Source of the DNA: Aeromicrobium sp. 9AM
GTDB lineage: Bacteria; Actinomycetota; Actinomycetes; Propionibacteriales; Nocardioidaceae
Length of the DNA stretch: 64,000 bases
Assembly (NCBI RefSeq): GCF_902506105.1
Contig: NZ_LR733304.1
Coordinates: forward strand, 744,001 to 808,000
Reading direction: 5' to 3'
The notes beneath the pieces were generated by a model. It saw only the letters and a list, made by a program, of their open reading frames with translations. It did no database searches and was not told the DNA's origin. Position numbers and translations under genes: made by a program. This document shows positions 42,647 to 51,052 of this stretch, in pieces. Positions within the stretch are counted from its first letter, which is position 1; the number at the start of each line of letters is the position of its first letter.

Positions 42647-43627
42647 ATGGACGTACGCACACTGGGTCGCACCGGCCGCGAGGTCTCGGTCGTGGGGCTC
42701 GGCACCTGGCAGCTCGGCGCCGACTGGGGCGATGTCACGCACGACGAGGCGATCGCGGTGCTCGACAGCGCGACCGATGCCGGCGTCACGTTCTTCGACA
42801 CTGCCGACGTCTACGGCGACGGCCGCAGCGAGCAGCTGATCGGCGAGTACCTGAAGGCCCGGCCCGACCTCAACGTCTTCGTGGCCACCAAGATGGGCCG
42901 CCGCGCCGAGCAGGACCCGGCCAACTTCACGCTCGACAACTTCCGCTCCTGGACCGACCGCTCCCGCGCCAACCTCGGCGTCGACACGCTCGACCTTGTG
43001 CAGCTGCACTGCCCGCCGACACCCGTGTTCTCCACCGACGAGGTCTTCGACGGCCTCGACCTGTTGGTGCAGGAAGGCGTGATGGCCTCGTACGGCGTGA
43101 GCGTCGAGACCGTCGCCGAGGCGTTGACCGCGATCGCCCGGCCCAACGTCGCGAGCGTCCAGATCATCTTCAACGCGTTCCGGCTCAAGCCGCTCGACGA
43201 GGTGCTGCCCGCCGCCAAGGAGGCCGGCGTCGGCATCATCGCGCGGGTCCCGCTCGCGTCCGGGCTGCTGTCGGGTCGCTACACGACCAGCACGACGTTC
43301 GCGCCCGACGACCACCGGACGTACAACCGCTCGGGCGAGGCCTTCGACGTCGGCGAGACGTTTTCTGGGGTCGATTTCGAGACCGGCGTGCGGGCGGCTC
43401 AGGAGTTCTCGGCCGCGGTCCCCGAAGGAGTGCACCCGGCCCAGGCGGCAATCGCCTGGATCCTGGCGCAGGACGGCGTCACGGCGGCGATCCCCGGCGC
43501 CCGCAACGTCAACCAGTCGCGCTCCAACGCAGCGGCCGCAGACGTGACACTGCCCGCCGGCTTCGACGAGACCGTGCACGACATCTACGACCGCAACCTG
43601 CGCGACGCGATCCACCCCCGCTGGTAA
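42647..43627 (+). CDS. Aldo/keto reductase
   Basis: The 326-residue protein is an NADPH-dependent aldo/keto reductase. FFDTADVYGDGRSE carries the catalytic Asp and Tyr, VATKMGR the lysine, and LDLVQLHCPP the histidine of the tetrad. GIIARVPLASGLLSGRY and AIPGARNVNQSRSNA near the C-terminus bind the coenzyme. It reduces aldehydes or ketones in the cytoplasm; the substrate is unknown. AAGGAG lies nine bases before the ATG. The next gene follows after 41 bases on the same strand. Confidence 0.92.
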   Translation: MDVRTLGRTGREVSVVGLGTWQLGADWGDVTHDEAIAVLDSATDAGVTFFDTADVYGDGRSEQLIGEYLKARPDLNVFVATKMGRRAEQDPANFTLDNFRSWTDRSRANLGVDTLDLVQLHCPPTPVFSTDEVFDGLDLLVQEGVMASYGVSVETVAEALTAIARPNVASVQIIFNAFRLKPLDEVLPAAKEAGVGIIARVPLASGLLSGRYTTSTTFAPDDHRTYNRSGEAFDVGETFSGVDFETGVRAAQEFSAAVPEGVHPAQAAIAWILAQDGVTAAIPGARNVNQSRSNAAAADVTLPAGFDETVHDIYDRNLRDAIHPRW

Positions 43628-43668
43628 CCACCAGTCCACGGCAACCGAGATCCCAAGGAGTCCGGCAC

Positions 43669-44445
43669 GTGTTCAGCAGGTACGTCGCGATCGGCGACAG
43701 TCTCACCGAAGGCCTCGGCGACACACCGTGGCCCGGAGACGTGCCGCGCGGGTGGGCCGACCGTCTCGCACAGCACCTCTCGGTGGAGGCCGGTCAGCCG
43801 GTCCACTACGCGAATCTTGCGGTGCGGGGGCAGAAGGCTGCGCAGGTGCGGGCGTCCCAGCTGCCCGCGGCACTCGCCGCTGGTCCTGATCTCGTCACCG
43901 TCACGGCGGGGATGAACGACCTGATGCGGCCCAAGGTCGACCTCGATGCGGTACGCGGCGAGCTCGACCACATGGCTGAGCGCCTGGTCGGCGACGGCAT
44001 CGTGACGGTCATGGTTCCGCTGCCCGACATGACCGGCCTGCTGCCGATCGGCGCCAGGATCAAGGGTCGGGTCGATGCCTTCAACGGCATGCTGACGGAC
44101 GTCGCGCGTGATCGCGGAGCCCTGCTCGCGCCACTCCCTCCGCGGTCGGTGTTCGGCCTTCCCGAGGCGTGGAGTGACGACCGCCTTCACCTCTCGCCGC
44201 TGGGTCACCAGCGGTTCGCGCTGGGGATCATGCACACCCTCGGGCTGCCGACCCCGTCGGTCTGGGACGAGCCGTTGGTCCCGGGCCCGACCCCCGGCTC
44301 AGCCCGGCGCATGGTCGGCGAGCTGCGCTGGTGGGCCGGGTTCGCCGGTCCGTGGATCGGGCGACGCCTGACGGGCCGTTCGTCCGGCGACGGCCGGACC
44401 GGCAAACGCCTGGAGCTCGAACCATGGACCGGTGCGACGGACTAG
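43669..44445 (+). CDS. SGNH/GDSL-type hydrolase
   Basis: The 258-residue protein starts with AIGDSLTEGLGD, the block I serine motif of SGNH hydrolases; NLAVRGQKAAQV gives block II, TVTAGMNDLM block III, and DRLHLSPLGHQRF the Asp-x-x-His of block V. Members are esterases or lipases acting on acyl groups. No signal peptide is seen. The GTG start at 43669 has AAGGAG nine bases upstream. About 70 C-terminal residues after block V are basic and have no known role. A second SGNH protein is encoded at 51053-51979. Confidence 0.88.
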   Translation: MFSRYVAIGDSLTEGLGDTPWPGDVPRGWADRLAQHLSVEAGQPVHYANLAVRGQKAAQVRASQLPAALAAGPDLVTVTAGMNDLMRPKVDLDAVRGELDHMAERLVGDGIVTVMVPLPDMTGLLPIGARIKGRVDAFNGMLTDVARDRGALLAPLPPRSVFGLPEAWSDDRLHLSPLGHQRFALGIMHTLGLPTPSVWDEPLVPGPTPGSARRMVGELRWWAGFAGPWIGRRLTGRSSGDGRTGKRLELEPWTGATD

Positions 44446-44467
44446 GCTGACGCGCAGCGAGGTGAGG

Positions 44468-44788
44468 ATGGACGCGGAGGCTCGGTTCGACGAGATCGTC
44501 GATGATCTGGCGCCTCGCGGCGTCCTGCCCGGAGCACTGTTCGGAGCCCGCTCCCTGACCCTCGACGGCACCGCATTCGCGTGCCTCAAGGGCGGACAGC
44601 TGGCGGTCAAGCTCGGCGCTGGGAGCGATGCCCACGCGGCGGCACTCGGCCTCGACGGCGCCTCGCTGTTCGATCCGTCCGGCAAGGGCCGACCGTTCAA
44701 GGACTGGGTCGCCGTACCGGCTGCCGACTCGGCCGAGTGGGAGCGGCTCGCCGAGGCCGGGCTCCAAGCGCTGGGCGGACCCGCATGA
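44468..44788 (+). CDS. TfoX N-terminal domain-like small protein
   Basis: The 106-residue protein resembles the TfoX N-terminal domain (RFDEIVDDLAPRG, GALFGARSLTLDGTAFACLKGGQLAVKLG, GKGRPFKDWVAVP), a small alpha/beta fold found in competence regulators and many stand-alone actinobacterial proteins of unknown role. I chose the ATG at 44468; the frame is open from an ATG at 44432 inside the lipase gene. The stop overlaps the acetyltransferase start by ATGA, so the two are co-translated. Confidence 0.72.
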   Translation: MDAEARFDEIVDDLAPRGVLPGALFGARSLTLDGTAFACLKGGQLAVKLGAGSDAHAAALGLDGASLFDPSGKGRPFKDWVAVPAADSAEWERLAEAGLQALGGPA

Positions 44789-45246
44789 TCTTCTCGTCGC
44801 CCGATCCGGCCTGCGACCCCTACTTCGCGGTGGCGCTGCTGCGACTGCAGAAGACCTCGTACGCCTTGGAGGCCGACCTGATCGGCGACGACCGCATCCC
44901 ACCGCTGCAGGAGGACGAGGTCGACCTGACGGCCTGGCGTGGTCGGTGGCTGATGGCGTGGGACGGCGTCGACCTGGCCGGCGCGATCGCGTGGTGGGAG
45001 GCCGGTGACCGTGTCGAGATCGAGAAGGTGATGGTCAACCCCGGACTGCTGCGTCGAGGCATCGCCAGTGCCCTGCTCGGTGAGGTGCTCGACCGGGCCT
45101 CGGGCCGCGAGGTCGTGGTGGCCACGGGGCGCGCCAACGCCCCGGCGGTCTCGCTGTATGCCAAGCACGGGTTCAGCGTCGATCGCGACGAAGAGGTCCC
45201 ACCCGGCATCTGGATCACCAGGCTGCGTTACCCGTCCGGCGGGTGA
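44785..45246 (+). CDS. GNAT-family N-acetyltransferase
   Basis: The 153-residue protein has the GNAT acetyl-CoA-binding motif A: VEIEKVMVNPGLLRRGIASALLGEVLDRA, with the R-x-x-G-x-A pyrophosphate loop. SLYAKHGFSVDRDEEVPPGIWITRLR forms motif B. It transfers an acetyl group to an unknown amine. It overlaps the TfoX-like gene by four bases and is convergent with the next minus-strand gene four bases away. Confidence 0.88.
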   Translation: MIFSSPDPACDPYFAVALLRLQKTSYALEADLIGDDRIPPLQEDEVDLTAWRGRWLMAWDGVDLAGAIAWWEAGDRVEIEKVMVNPGLLRRGIASALLGEVLDRASGREVVVATGRANAPAVSLYAKHGFSVDRDEEVPPGIWITRLRYPSGG

Positions 45247-45250
45247 GCGC

Positions 45251-45637
45251 TCAGCTCTGGAGGATGCGCATGGCGGCCCAGGTCTCGTCGAGCGCGATGC
45301 TCTCGACAGCGCTCCAGCCGTAGTCGCCGACGAGGTCCTGCAGCGTGCCTTCGTCGAGGTCGGAGTGACCGTTGCCCGGGTAGGTGATCCACACGATCGG
45401 GATCGAGCCGAGCTGCGGCAGCACCTCGTCGAAGTCGTCCGCGAGGGCCGTGCGGTTGTCGGTCACCAGGATCGCCGCGTCGACGTTCTCGGGCTCGTCC
45501 TCGTCGCGCTCCTCGATCGTCTCGGCCCCCTCGGGCATGGGGTCGAGCAAGGAGGTCTCCTCGACGCTGGCGCCGATGATCCAGACGACGAACCCGTCGC
45601 CGATGCGCAGCTTCTCGGCGTTGGTCGTCTCCGTCAT
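45251..45637 (-). CDS. Conserved hypothetical protein, possibly DUF3052-like
   Basis: The 128-residue soluble, acidic protein reads GDGFVVWIIGASVEETSLLD at its N-terminus, then an acidic linker, then VDAAILVTDNRTALADDFDEVL and IPIVWITYPGNGHSDLDEGTLQDLVGDYG. The second half resembles the DUF3052 pattern of actinobacterial proteins, but I am not sure. No catalytic motif is visible. It is ten bases from trmB and in the same direction, probably co-transcribed. Confidence 0.7.
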   Translation of the reverse strand: MTETTNAEKLRIGDGFVVWIIGASVEETSLLDPMPEGAETIEERDEDEPENVDAAILVTDNRTALADDFDEVLPQLGSIPIVWITYPGNGHSDLDEGTLQDLVGDYGWSAVESIALDETWAAMRILQS

Positions 45638-45646
45638 GACCTCATC

Positions 45647-46357
45647 CTATGGGTGGCGTCGTACGGCCGTGACGTCGCGGATCGTGCGGCCGACCCCGAG
45701 ACCCTTGCCCTCGAACCTCGTCTGCGGGCGCCCCTCGAACCGGTCGCCCCACTCGCCGCCGTCGAAGTCCGGCGAGTCGGTGATGACGGCGCGGATCTGC
45801 TCGGCGTAGTCCTCCCAGTCGGTCGCGAGGCGCCACACGCCGCCGGGCTCGAGCACGCGGGCCGCGAGCTGGGCGAACTCCGGCGTGACGAGCCGGCGCT
45901 TGTGGTGCCGCTTCTTGTGCCACGGATCGGGGAACCACACGCGGAGCTCATGGACCGACGCAGGGGCCAGCATCGTGGTCAGTGCCTCGGCGGCGTTGAC
46001 GACCATCAGGCGTACGTTCGTGACGCCGACATGGCGCACCGTCACGAGGGTCTGCGCGACTCCGGGGACGTAGACCTCCAGACCGAGGAAGTCGAGCTCC
46101 GGATGGTCCGCTGCGGCTTGCACGATCGCCTCGCCTCGCCCGCTGCCGATCTCGACAACCAGGGGAGCGGACCGCCCGAAGGCTGCACGGGGATCGAGCA
46201 CGTACGACGGGTCTACCGAGGTGCTCGGACCGTGCCGCGGGACCTCCAGCACGTACGTCTCGGAGAGCTCGTCCCAGGCGCTCTGCTGGCGCTCGGTCAG
46301 GCGTCCGCCGCGTCGGGTGAACGAGACCGGCTCGGTTCGGTACGGCGTGGGCTCCAC
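45647..46357 (-). CDS. trmB: tRNA (guanine-N7-)-methyltransferase
   Basis: The 236-residue protein is TrmB, which methylates G46 of the tRNA variable loop using SAM. VVEIGSGRGEAIVQAA is the SAM-binding motif I, DFLGLEVYVPGVA motif II, and the hallmark VWFPDPWHKKRHHKRRL is followed by WRLATDWEDYAEQI. The GTG at 46357 is used because upstream codons overlap the divergent DinB-like gene, and the N-terminus [19 protein letters not shown] fits the family. The divergent gene starts 19 bases away. Confidence 0.95.
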   Translation of the reverse strand: MEPTPYRTEPVSFTRRGGRLTERQQSAWDELSETYVLEVPRHGPSTSVDPSYVLDPRAAFGRSAPLVVEIGSGRGEAIVQAAADHPELDFLGLEVYVPGVAQTLVTVRHVGVTNVRLMVVNAAEALTTMLAPASVHELRVWFPDPWHKKRHHKRRLVTPEFAQLAARVLEPGGVWRLATDWEDYAEQIRAVITDSPDFDGGEWGDRFEGRPQTRFEGKGLGVGRTIRDVTAVRRHP

Positions 46358-46375
46358 TCGCGCTAGCGTAGACGC

Positions 46376-46894
46376 GTGGACATCGAACCTGACACCAAGG
46401 ACTGGACCTGGGTGCTCGACAAGGCGTGCCCCGAGTGCGGTCTGGTCGCCGGAGACGTGGCGCCGACCGAGGTCGCGCATCGTGTGCAGGCCGACCTGCC
46501 GCGTTGGTCCGCCATCCTGGAGCGCCCCGATGCCCGCGAGCGCCCGGCTCCGTCGACGTGGTCGCCGACCGAGTACGCCTGCCACGTGCGCGATGTGCAC
46601 GTCCTGTTCGCCGAGCGCATCCGGTTGATGCTCGACCAGGACGCGCCGCGATTCGCCAACTGGAACCAGGACGAGACCGCGCTCGCCGACGACTACGCGT
46701 CGCAGGACCCGGCGATCGTCGCGCCGCAGCTCGTCGACGCCGGCGAGGGGATGGTCGAGCTCCTCGAGTCGATCCTCGACGACGCCTGGGACCGCACCGG
46801 CTATCGCAGCGACGGCTCGGAGTTCACGGTCGCCACGCTCACGCAGTACTACCTGCACGACATCGTCCACCACCTCCACGACGTACGAGGCTGA
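46376..46894 (+). CDS. DinB-family protein
   Basis: The 172-residue protein matches the DinB/DfsB four-helix fold: PSTWSPTEYACHVRDVHVLFAERIRLML carries the conserved histidine-containing helix, and YYLHDIVHHLHDV the C-terminal metal-ligand histidines. It also has a short N-terminal Cys-x-x-Cys (CPEC). Such proteins are metal-dependent and often act as thiol-dependent transferases, but the function of this one is unknown. The GTG start lies in the short region divergent from trmB. The mobA-like gene follows after one base. Confidence 0.82.
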   Translation: MDIEPDTKDWTWVLDKACPECGLVAGDVAPTEVAHRVQADLPRWSAILERPDARERPAPSTWSPTEYACHVRDVHVLFAERIRLMLDQDAPRFANWNQDETALADDYASQDPAIVAPQLVDAGEGMVELLESILDDAWDRTGYRSDGSEFTVATLTQYYLHDIVHHLHDVRG

Positions 46895-46895
46895 G

Positions 46896-47471
46896 ATGCC
46901 GCCGACCGCCGACTGGGACGCGATCGTGCTGGCCGGTGGCCGAGGTTCACGGCTGGGTGGTGTCGACAAGGCGGCACTCGAGTTCGACGGTGAGACGCTG
47001 CTCGCCCGTACGCTCCGCGCTGTCGACGAGGCGGAGCGGATCATCGTCGTCGGCGAGCCAGGGTCGGTGCCCGACGGCACGATCGTCGTGCAGGAGCAAC
47101 CCCGGTTCGCGGGTCCCGCGGCAGCGATCGGGGCAGCGATGGCGGAGGTCCGTGAGGCGTACGTGTTCCTCGCAAGCTGCGACCACCCGTTCCTGGCCGA
47201 CGCGGTCGACCTGCTCCTCGACTCGGCATCCGGTGACGGGGTCATCGCGGTCGACGGTGACGGTCGCCGGCAATACCTCATGAGCGTCCTCGACGCGGCG
47301 GCGCTGAGGGCCTCGATCGCCACCCAGCCGACGCTGGTCGACCTCTCCGTACGCGCATTGCTGGCTCCGCTGGAGCTGATGGAGATCGAGATCCCTCCGC
47401 GAGCGGCGCTCGACATCGACACGTGGCACGATCAGGAGATAGCGCTGTCAGAAGGGAGCCATGATGGCTGA
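46896..47471 (+). CDS. mobA: Molybdenum cofactor guanylyltransferase (MobA-like)
   Basis: The 191-residue nucleotidyltransferase opens with VLAGGRGSRLGGVDKAALEFDGETLL, the GTP-binding loop of MobA, and has VFLASCDHPFLA with the metal-binding aspartate. It attaches GMP to molybdopterin in the cytoplasm. Its neighbours, a DUF6457-like protein and FdhD, also serve formate-dehydrogenase-type molybdoenzymes, which supports the assignment. It overlaps the next start by 11 bases. Confidence 0.85.
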   Translation: MPPTADWDAIVLAGGRGSRLGGVDKAALEFDGETLLARTLRAVDEAERIIVVGEPGSVPDGTIVVQEQPRFAGPAAAIGAAMAEVREAYVFLASCDHPFLADAVDLLLDSASGDGVIAVDGDGRRQYLMSVLDAAALRASIATQPTLVDLSVRALLAPLELMEIEIPPRAALDIDTWHDQEIALSEGSHDG

Positions 47472-47718
47472 CATCACGCTCGACGACTGGGTGGTCACGG
47501 TTGCCGCCGAGCTCGGCATCAAGGAGCTGGACCTCGACACCGAGTCGGTGCTCGACCTGGCTGCAGTCGCGGCGCACGCCGTCGTACGTCCGGCCGCTCC
47601 GCTCACGACGTTCCTCGCCGGCCTCGCCGCCGGGATGGCGGGCGGGTCCGAGACCAACCTGCGTGACGCGATCGAGACGGCGACGGCGCTCTGCGAACGG
47701 GTCGAGGAAGAGGGATAG
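47461..47718 (+). CDS. Small DUF6457-like protein between mobA and fdhD
   Basis: The 85-residue helical protein (ITLDDWVVTVAAELGIKELD, VLDLAAVAAHAVVRPAAPLTTFLAGLAAG) resembles small proteins annotated DUF6457 that sit next to molybdopterin genes in actinobacteria. It overlaps mobA and ends directly before fdhD (zero spacing), so it is part of the same operon. The role is unknown; a link to cofactor maturation is inferred from position. Confidence 0.7.
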   Translation: MMADITLDDWVVTVAAELGIKELDLDTESVLDLAAVAAHAVVRPAAPLTTFLAGLAAGMAGGSETNLRDAIETATALCERVEEEG

Positions 47719-48558
47719 ATGGCCGGCCGGCTGACACGACGCACCAAGGTCACCCGGTTCGCGCCGGACGGCTCGTCGACGGTCCGTGAGGATGCCCTGG
47801 CGGTCGAGGAACCGCTCGAGATCCGCGTCGGCGGCACGTCGTTCTCGGTCACGATGCGGTCGCCGGGCGACGACTTCGACCTCGTCGCCGGCTTCCTGGT
47901 GTCCGAAGGGGTCATCTGGTCGGCCGACCAGCTCGTGTCGATGCGGTTCTGCGCCGGCACCGACGAGAACGGTCTGCAGACATTCAACGTCATCGACGCT
48001 GAGCTGAGCGCCGACACTCCGCCGCTCGATCTCTCGCTGGAGCGCCACGTCTACACGTCGAGCTCGTGCGGCATCTGCGGCACGGCATCGATCGACGCGG
48101 TGCACAAGGCAGCGCACTTCGGCCGGCTCGACGACGCGACGTCGTGGTCGCACGAGCTGCTCGGGGCGCTGCCCGACCGGCTGCGGGAGGGACAGAAGGT
48201 GTTCGACCGCACCGGGGGAGTGCACGCCGCCGGACTGTTCGACGCAGACGGCGAGCTGCTGTGCCTGCGCGAGGATGTCGGCCGGCACAACGCGGTCGAC
48301 AAGGTGGTCGGCTGGGCCTTGCGCGAGGGCCGCCTGCCGCTGAGCGGCACGGTGCTCCAGGTCTCGGGCCGGGCCTCCTTCGAGCTGGTGCAGAAGGCGC
48401 ACATGGCCGGCATCCCGGTGCTCGCCGCTGTGTCGGCGCCCTCGTCGCTGGCCGTCGAGCATGCCGAGTCGGCCGGGCTGACGCTGCTGGGCTTCAGTCG
48501 CGACGGCGGCTTCAACGCGTACGCCGGTGCGCACCGCGTCTCCGCCTCCACTTCCTGA
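47719..48558 (+). CDS. fdhD: Formate dehydrogenase accessory sulfurtransferase FdhD
   Basis: The 279-residue protein has the FdhD signature SSSCGICGTASI with the paired cysteines that pass sulfur from a cysteine desulfurase to the molybdenum cofactor of formate dehydrogenase. DFDLVAGFLVSEGVI and FDADGELLCLREDVGRHNAVDKV are further family blocks; the latter binds the cofactor. It is last in the mobA operon. The formate dehydrogenase itself is not in the window. Confidence 0.95.
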   Translation: MAGRLTRRTKVTRFAPDGSSTVREDALAVEEPLEIRVGGTSFSVTMRSPGDDFDLVAGFLVSEGVIWSADQLVSMRFCAGTDENGLQTFNVIDAELSADTPPLDLSLERHVYTSSSCGICGTASIDAVHKAAHFGRLDDATSWSHELLGALPDRLREGQKVFDRTGGVHAAGLFDADGELLCLREDVGRHNAVDKVVGWALREGRLPLSGTVLQVSGRASFELVQKAHMAGIPVLAAVSAPSSLAVEHAESAGLTLLGFSRDGGFNAYAGAHRVSASTS

Positions 48559-48630
48559 GCTTTGTCGGGACACGCCGGGCCCGTCGTGCATCACGCGCGG
48601 TAGTGCGTATTGCGTGGTACTGTCCCATCC

Positions 48631-48972
48631 ATGGATGCCACCCAGCTGCTCAAGGGCGTGCTCGACGTCGCGGTCCTCGCGGTCGTCGAGGACGAGGACG
48701 GATACGGCTACGACGTCGTGCGCAGGCTGCGCGCCGCCGGCCTCGAGGAAGTCGGAGATGCCTCCGTCTACGGAACGCTGCGCCGGCTCTACACCGCGGG
48801 CGCCCTCACGTCGTACGTCGTGCCGTCCGAGGAGGGCCCGCACCGCAAGTACTACGGCATCAACGCCCAGGGGAGGGCCATGCTCGATCTCCAGCGCAAG
48901 GTCTGGACCGAGTTCTCCACCACCATGAACAACCTGCTCACGAGTTCGACCCAGCCAGGGGAGGCAGCATGA
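48631..48972 (+). CDS. PadR-family transcriptional regulator
   Basis: The 113-residue winged-helix protein reads LLKGVLDVAVLAVVEDEDGYGYDVVRRL, then DASVYGTLRRLYTAGALTSY and GPHRKYYGIN, the PadR pattern of recognition helix and beta wing. The ATG at 48631 lies directly behind a TACTGT -10-like box (48618-48623), so the mRNA may be leaderless or nearly so. It overlaps by four bases with a membrane protein gene. This pairing is common for PadR regulators that control an envelope-stress type protein. Confidence 0.9.
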   Translation: MDATQLLKGVLDVAVLAVVEDEDGYGYDVVRRLRAAGLEEVGDASVYGTLRRLYTAGALTSYVVPSEEGPHRKYYGINAQGRAMLDLQRKVWTEFSTTMNNLLTSSTQPGEAA

Positions 48973-49970
48973 CCACGTCCACCGTCACGCCCGAGATCGT
49001 CGCGTTCGCCCAAGGCGTCCGCGCCGCGCTGGCCGACCTGCCGGCCGAGGAGGTCGACGACCTGACCGAGGGGCTCGAGGCCGATCTCGCCGAGGCGTAC
49101 GCCGAGGACCTGCAGCGCGAGCTGCCCGACCCTGCGGCATACGCGACCGAGCTGCGGGCCGCGGCCGGACTGCCTGTGCGTACGAAGCCCAAGAGTGGAG
49201 TGCTCTCGAGCCTGACGCAGGGCTGGCACGACACGCGCGCCGACCTCAAGGTCGCGATCCGTCGCAACCCGGCTCTCGCGAGCGTCGTCGACTTCCTCGG
49301 CGAGCTCCGCCCGGCGTGGTGGATCGTCCGAGCCTGGCTGGCGGCGTGGCTCGTGGCGTCGTTCTTCGGCAATGAGCGCGGCTACGGCATGGCCGGCACG
49401 TGGTGGTTCGTGTTCGTCGCGTTCGCGGTCATCAGCGTGCAGTGGGGGCGCGGCCGTTGGCACGGTCCGGCCGTCCCGGCGCTCATCGCGGTCGGCAACG
49501 TCATCGCGGTGGTGGCGTTCCTCCCGGTCATGGCGGCAGCGGACGATCCTCGTAGCAGTGCTGGTGACTTCGACCGTGGCTTTGCCTCAGGCGTCGACGC
49601 GACGGTGAGTGACACCCCGGCGGAAGGTCTGTCCTTCAACGGGCACCTGGTCGAGAACATCTACGCATACGACGCGCAGGGCAAGCCGCTCAAGAACGTC
49701 CAGCTGTTCGACGTGAACGGCAAGCCGCTGGTCACGAATCGCGGCGGAGACGCCTCACCGCTGACCCCCTCGGCGGCCAGGCTCGAGACCGGATCCGATG
49801 CCTACAACGTCTATCCGCTCAAGGTCACGGAGATGATGTGGGACGAGAACGGCAACTACGTGCCTGATCCCTCGCCAGATCCGCGCAAGACCAGGGCGTT
49901 GGAGAACGGTCCGTTTCTCAAGGTTCCAGCCGTCGACGTCCCCAAGAAGGTTGCCAAGTCCAACGAGTGA
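48969..49970 (+). CDS. Membrane protein paired with PadR (DUF1700/HAAS-like)
   Basis: The 333-residue protein has a cytosolic N-terminal helix bundle (ALADLPAEEVDDLTEGLEADLAEAYAEDL) like the DUF1700/HAAS domain, then about three membrane spans (WWIVRAWLAAWLVASFF, WWFVFVAFAVISVQW, ALIAVGNVIAVVAFLPVM) and a long extracytoplasmic C-terminus of about 140 residues. Such proteins are regularly encoded next to PadR regulators. The stop and start overlap with the PadR gene means coupled expression. The function is unknown. Confidence 0.8.
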   Translation: MTTSTVTPEIVAFAQGVRAALADLPAEEVDDLTEGLEADLAEAYAEDLQRELPDPAAYATELRAAAGLPVRTKPKSGVLSSLTQGWHDTRADLKVAIRRNPALASVVDFLGELRPAWWIVRAWLAAWLVASFFGNERGYGMAGTWWFVFVAFAVISVQWGRGRWHGPAVPALIAVGNVIAVVAFLPVMAAADDPRSSAGDFDRGFASGVDATVSDTPAEGLSFNGHLVENIYAYDAQGKPLKNVQLFDVNGKPLVTNRGGDASPLTPSAARLETGSDAYNVYPLKVTEMMWDENGNYVPDPSPDPRKTRALENGPFLKVPAVDVPKKVAKSNE

Positions 49971-50054
49971 CTCGGGATCAAACGGGGTGTCTGCGACGTT
50001 GGATAGGGTGAAGGACAACGACTCCACTTTCGGAGCCATCCCACGGAGGGAATC

Positions 50055-50879
50055 ATGAAGAGCAGCAACCCCGTCTTCGCCCGCAGCGCCGAGTTCAACG
50101 GCCGCGGCGGCGCAGTCGCCACCGACCCGTCCCAGTGGCAGGTCGACCTCAACGGATCGCCCACGCACACCGAGCGTGGCGCCGGTCGCATGACGATCGA
50201 CACGACTGTCGAGAAGACCGCGATCACGCTGGGCGTGCTCATCGCGGCCGCAGCTGTCACCTGGATCGCATCCGGTGACCTCGGAGCCGACGGCTCAGCC
50301 GCCAGCAAGGCCTACGGCCTGGCGATGGGCGGAGCGATCATCGGTCTGGTCCTGTCGCTGGTCAACTCGTTCAAGAAGATCGTCAGCCCTCCGCTCGTCA
50401 TCGCGTACGCGGTGTTCGAGGGCGTGTTCGTCGGTGCCTTCTCCAAGATCATCGCCGCGTGGGTGGGCGACCCCAGCATCGTGTTCCAGGCTGTGGTCGG
50501 CACCATGGTGGCCTTCGGTGGCACGCTGGCTGCCTACAAGTTCTTCAACATCCAGGTCACCGCCAAGTTCCGCAAGATCGTCACGATCTCGATCTTCGCG
50601 TTCGTCGGAGCGACCCTCATCAACCTGGTGCTCAGCATGACCGGCGTCGTCGACGACGGTGGCATCCGTGGCTACAACACGCTCGGCCTGGTGGTTTCGG
50701 CTGCTGCGGTCGTGCTCGCGGTGTTCATGCTGATCATGGACTTCGACTACATCGAGCAGGGGGTCGCGGCCGGTCTCCCCGAGCGGGAGTCCTGGCGGGC
50801 AGCGTTCGGTCTCACGGTCACCCTCGTGTGGCTCTACATCGAGATCCTGCGCATCCTCGCGATCCTGCGTGGCGACTGA
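50055..50879 (+). CDS. Bax inhibitor-1/YccA family membrane protein
   Basis: The 274-residue protein has a charged N-terminus of about 50 residues and seven hydrophobic helices (including ITLGVLIAAAAVTWIA, GGAIIGLVLSLVNSF and IVTISIFAFVGATLINLVLSM), the layout of the actinobacterial YccA/BI-1 (DUF4870-unlike) group. The C-terminus FDYIEQGVAAGLPERESWRAAFGLTVTLVWLYIEILRIL is typical. Members may act as calcium or proton channels or protease modulators. GGAGGGAATC precedes the ATG. A strong terminator follows. Confidence 0.9.
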   Translation: MKSSNPVFARSAEFNGRGGAVATDPSQWQVDLNGSPTHTERGAGRMTIDTTVEKTAITLGVLIAAAAVTWIASGDLGADGSAASKAYGLAMGGAIIGLVLSLVNSFKKIVSPPLVIAYAVFEGVFVGAFSKIIAAWVGDPSIVFQAVVGTMVAFGGTLAAYKFFNIQVTAKFRKIVTISIFAFVGATLINLVLSMTGVVDDGGIRGYNTLGLVVSAAAVVLAVFMLIMDFDYIEQGVAAGLPERESWRAAFGLTVTLVWLYIEILRILAILRGD

Positions 50880-50897
50880 CCTCCAGCGCTAGACACA

Positions 50898-50932
50898 CGA
50901 ACGGCCGGCTCCCTCTCGGAGCCGGCCGTTCG
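50898..50932 (+). terminator. Terminator after the YccA-like gene
   Basis: A perfect 15-bp stem (50898-50912 with 50918-50932) closes the five-base loop CTCTC, 19 bases after the stop. The next gene is convergent, so it may serve both strands. Confidence 0.85.
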
Positions 50933-51052
50933 TCGTTGGTGGGACCGTCCTTCGCTCGCTCGTTCCTCGCTCGCTCCCGGTCGGCCGCGGGCGGCCGCCC
51001 CCTACTCGCAGAGCTCGTGGGGGGACCCCCACCTAGGAACCGGCGGTGAGCG

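Noticed and set aside
42473-43639. Long minus-strand frame antisense to the aldo/keto reductase, with a protein-like tail at 42500-42610
   Set aside because: The main part is a codon-bias shadow of the reductase gene. The tail looks somewhat coding but matches nothing I recognise.
45068-46366. Plus-strand open frame across the trmB region
   Set aside because: trmB and the small gene beside it on the minus strand are well supported by motifs; the plus frame is a shadow.
50953-50976. CGCTCGCTCGTTCCTCGCTCGCTC-like short repeat considered as a CRISPR or tandem array
   Set aside because: It is a brief low-complexity run without regular spacers, of a kind common in GC-rich intergenic DNA.
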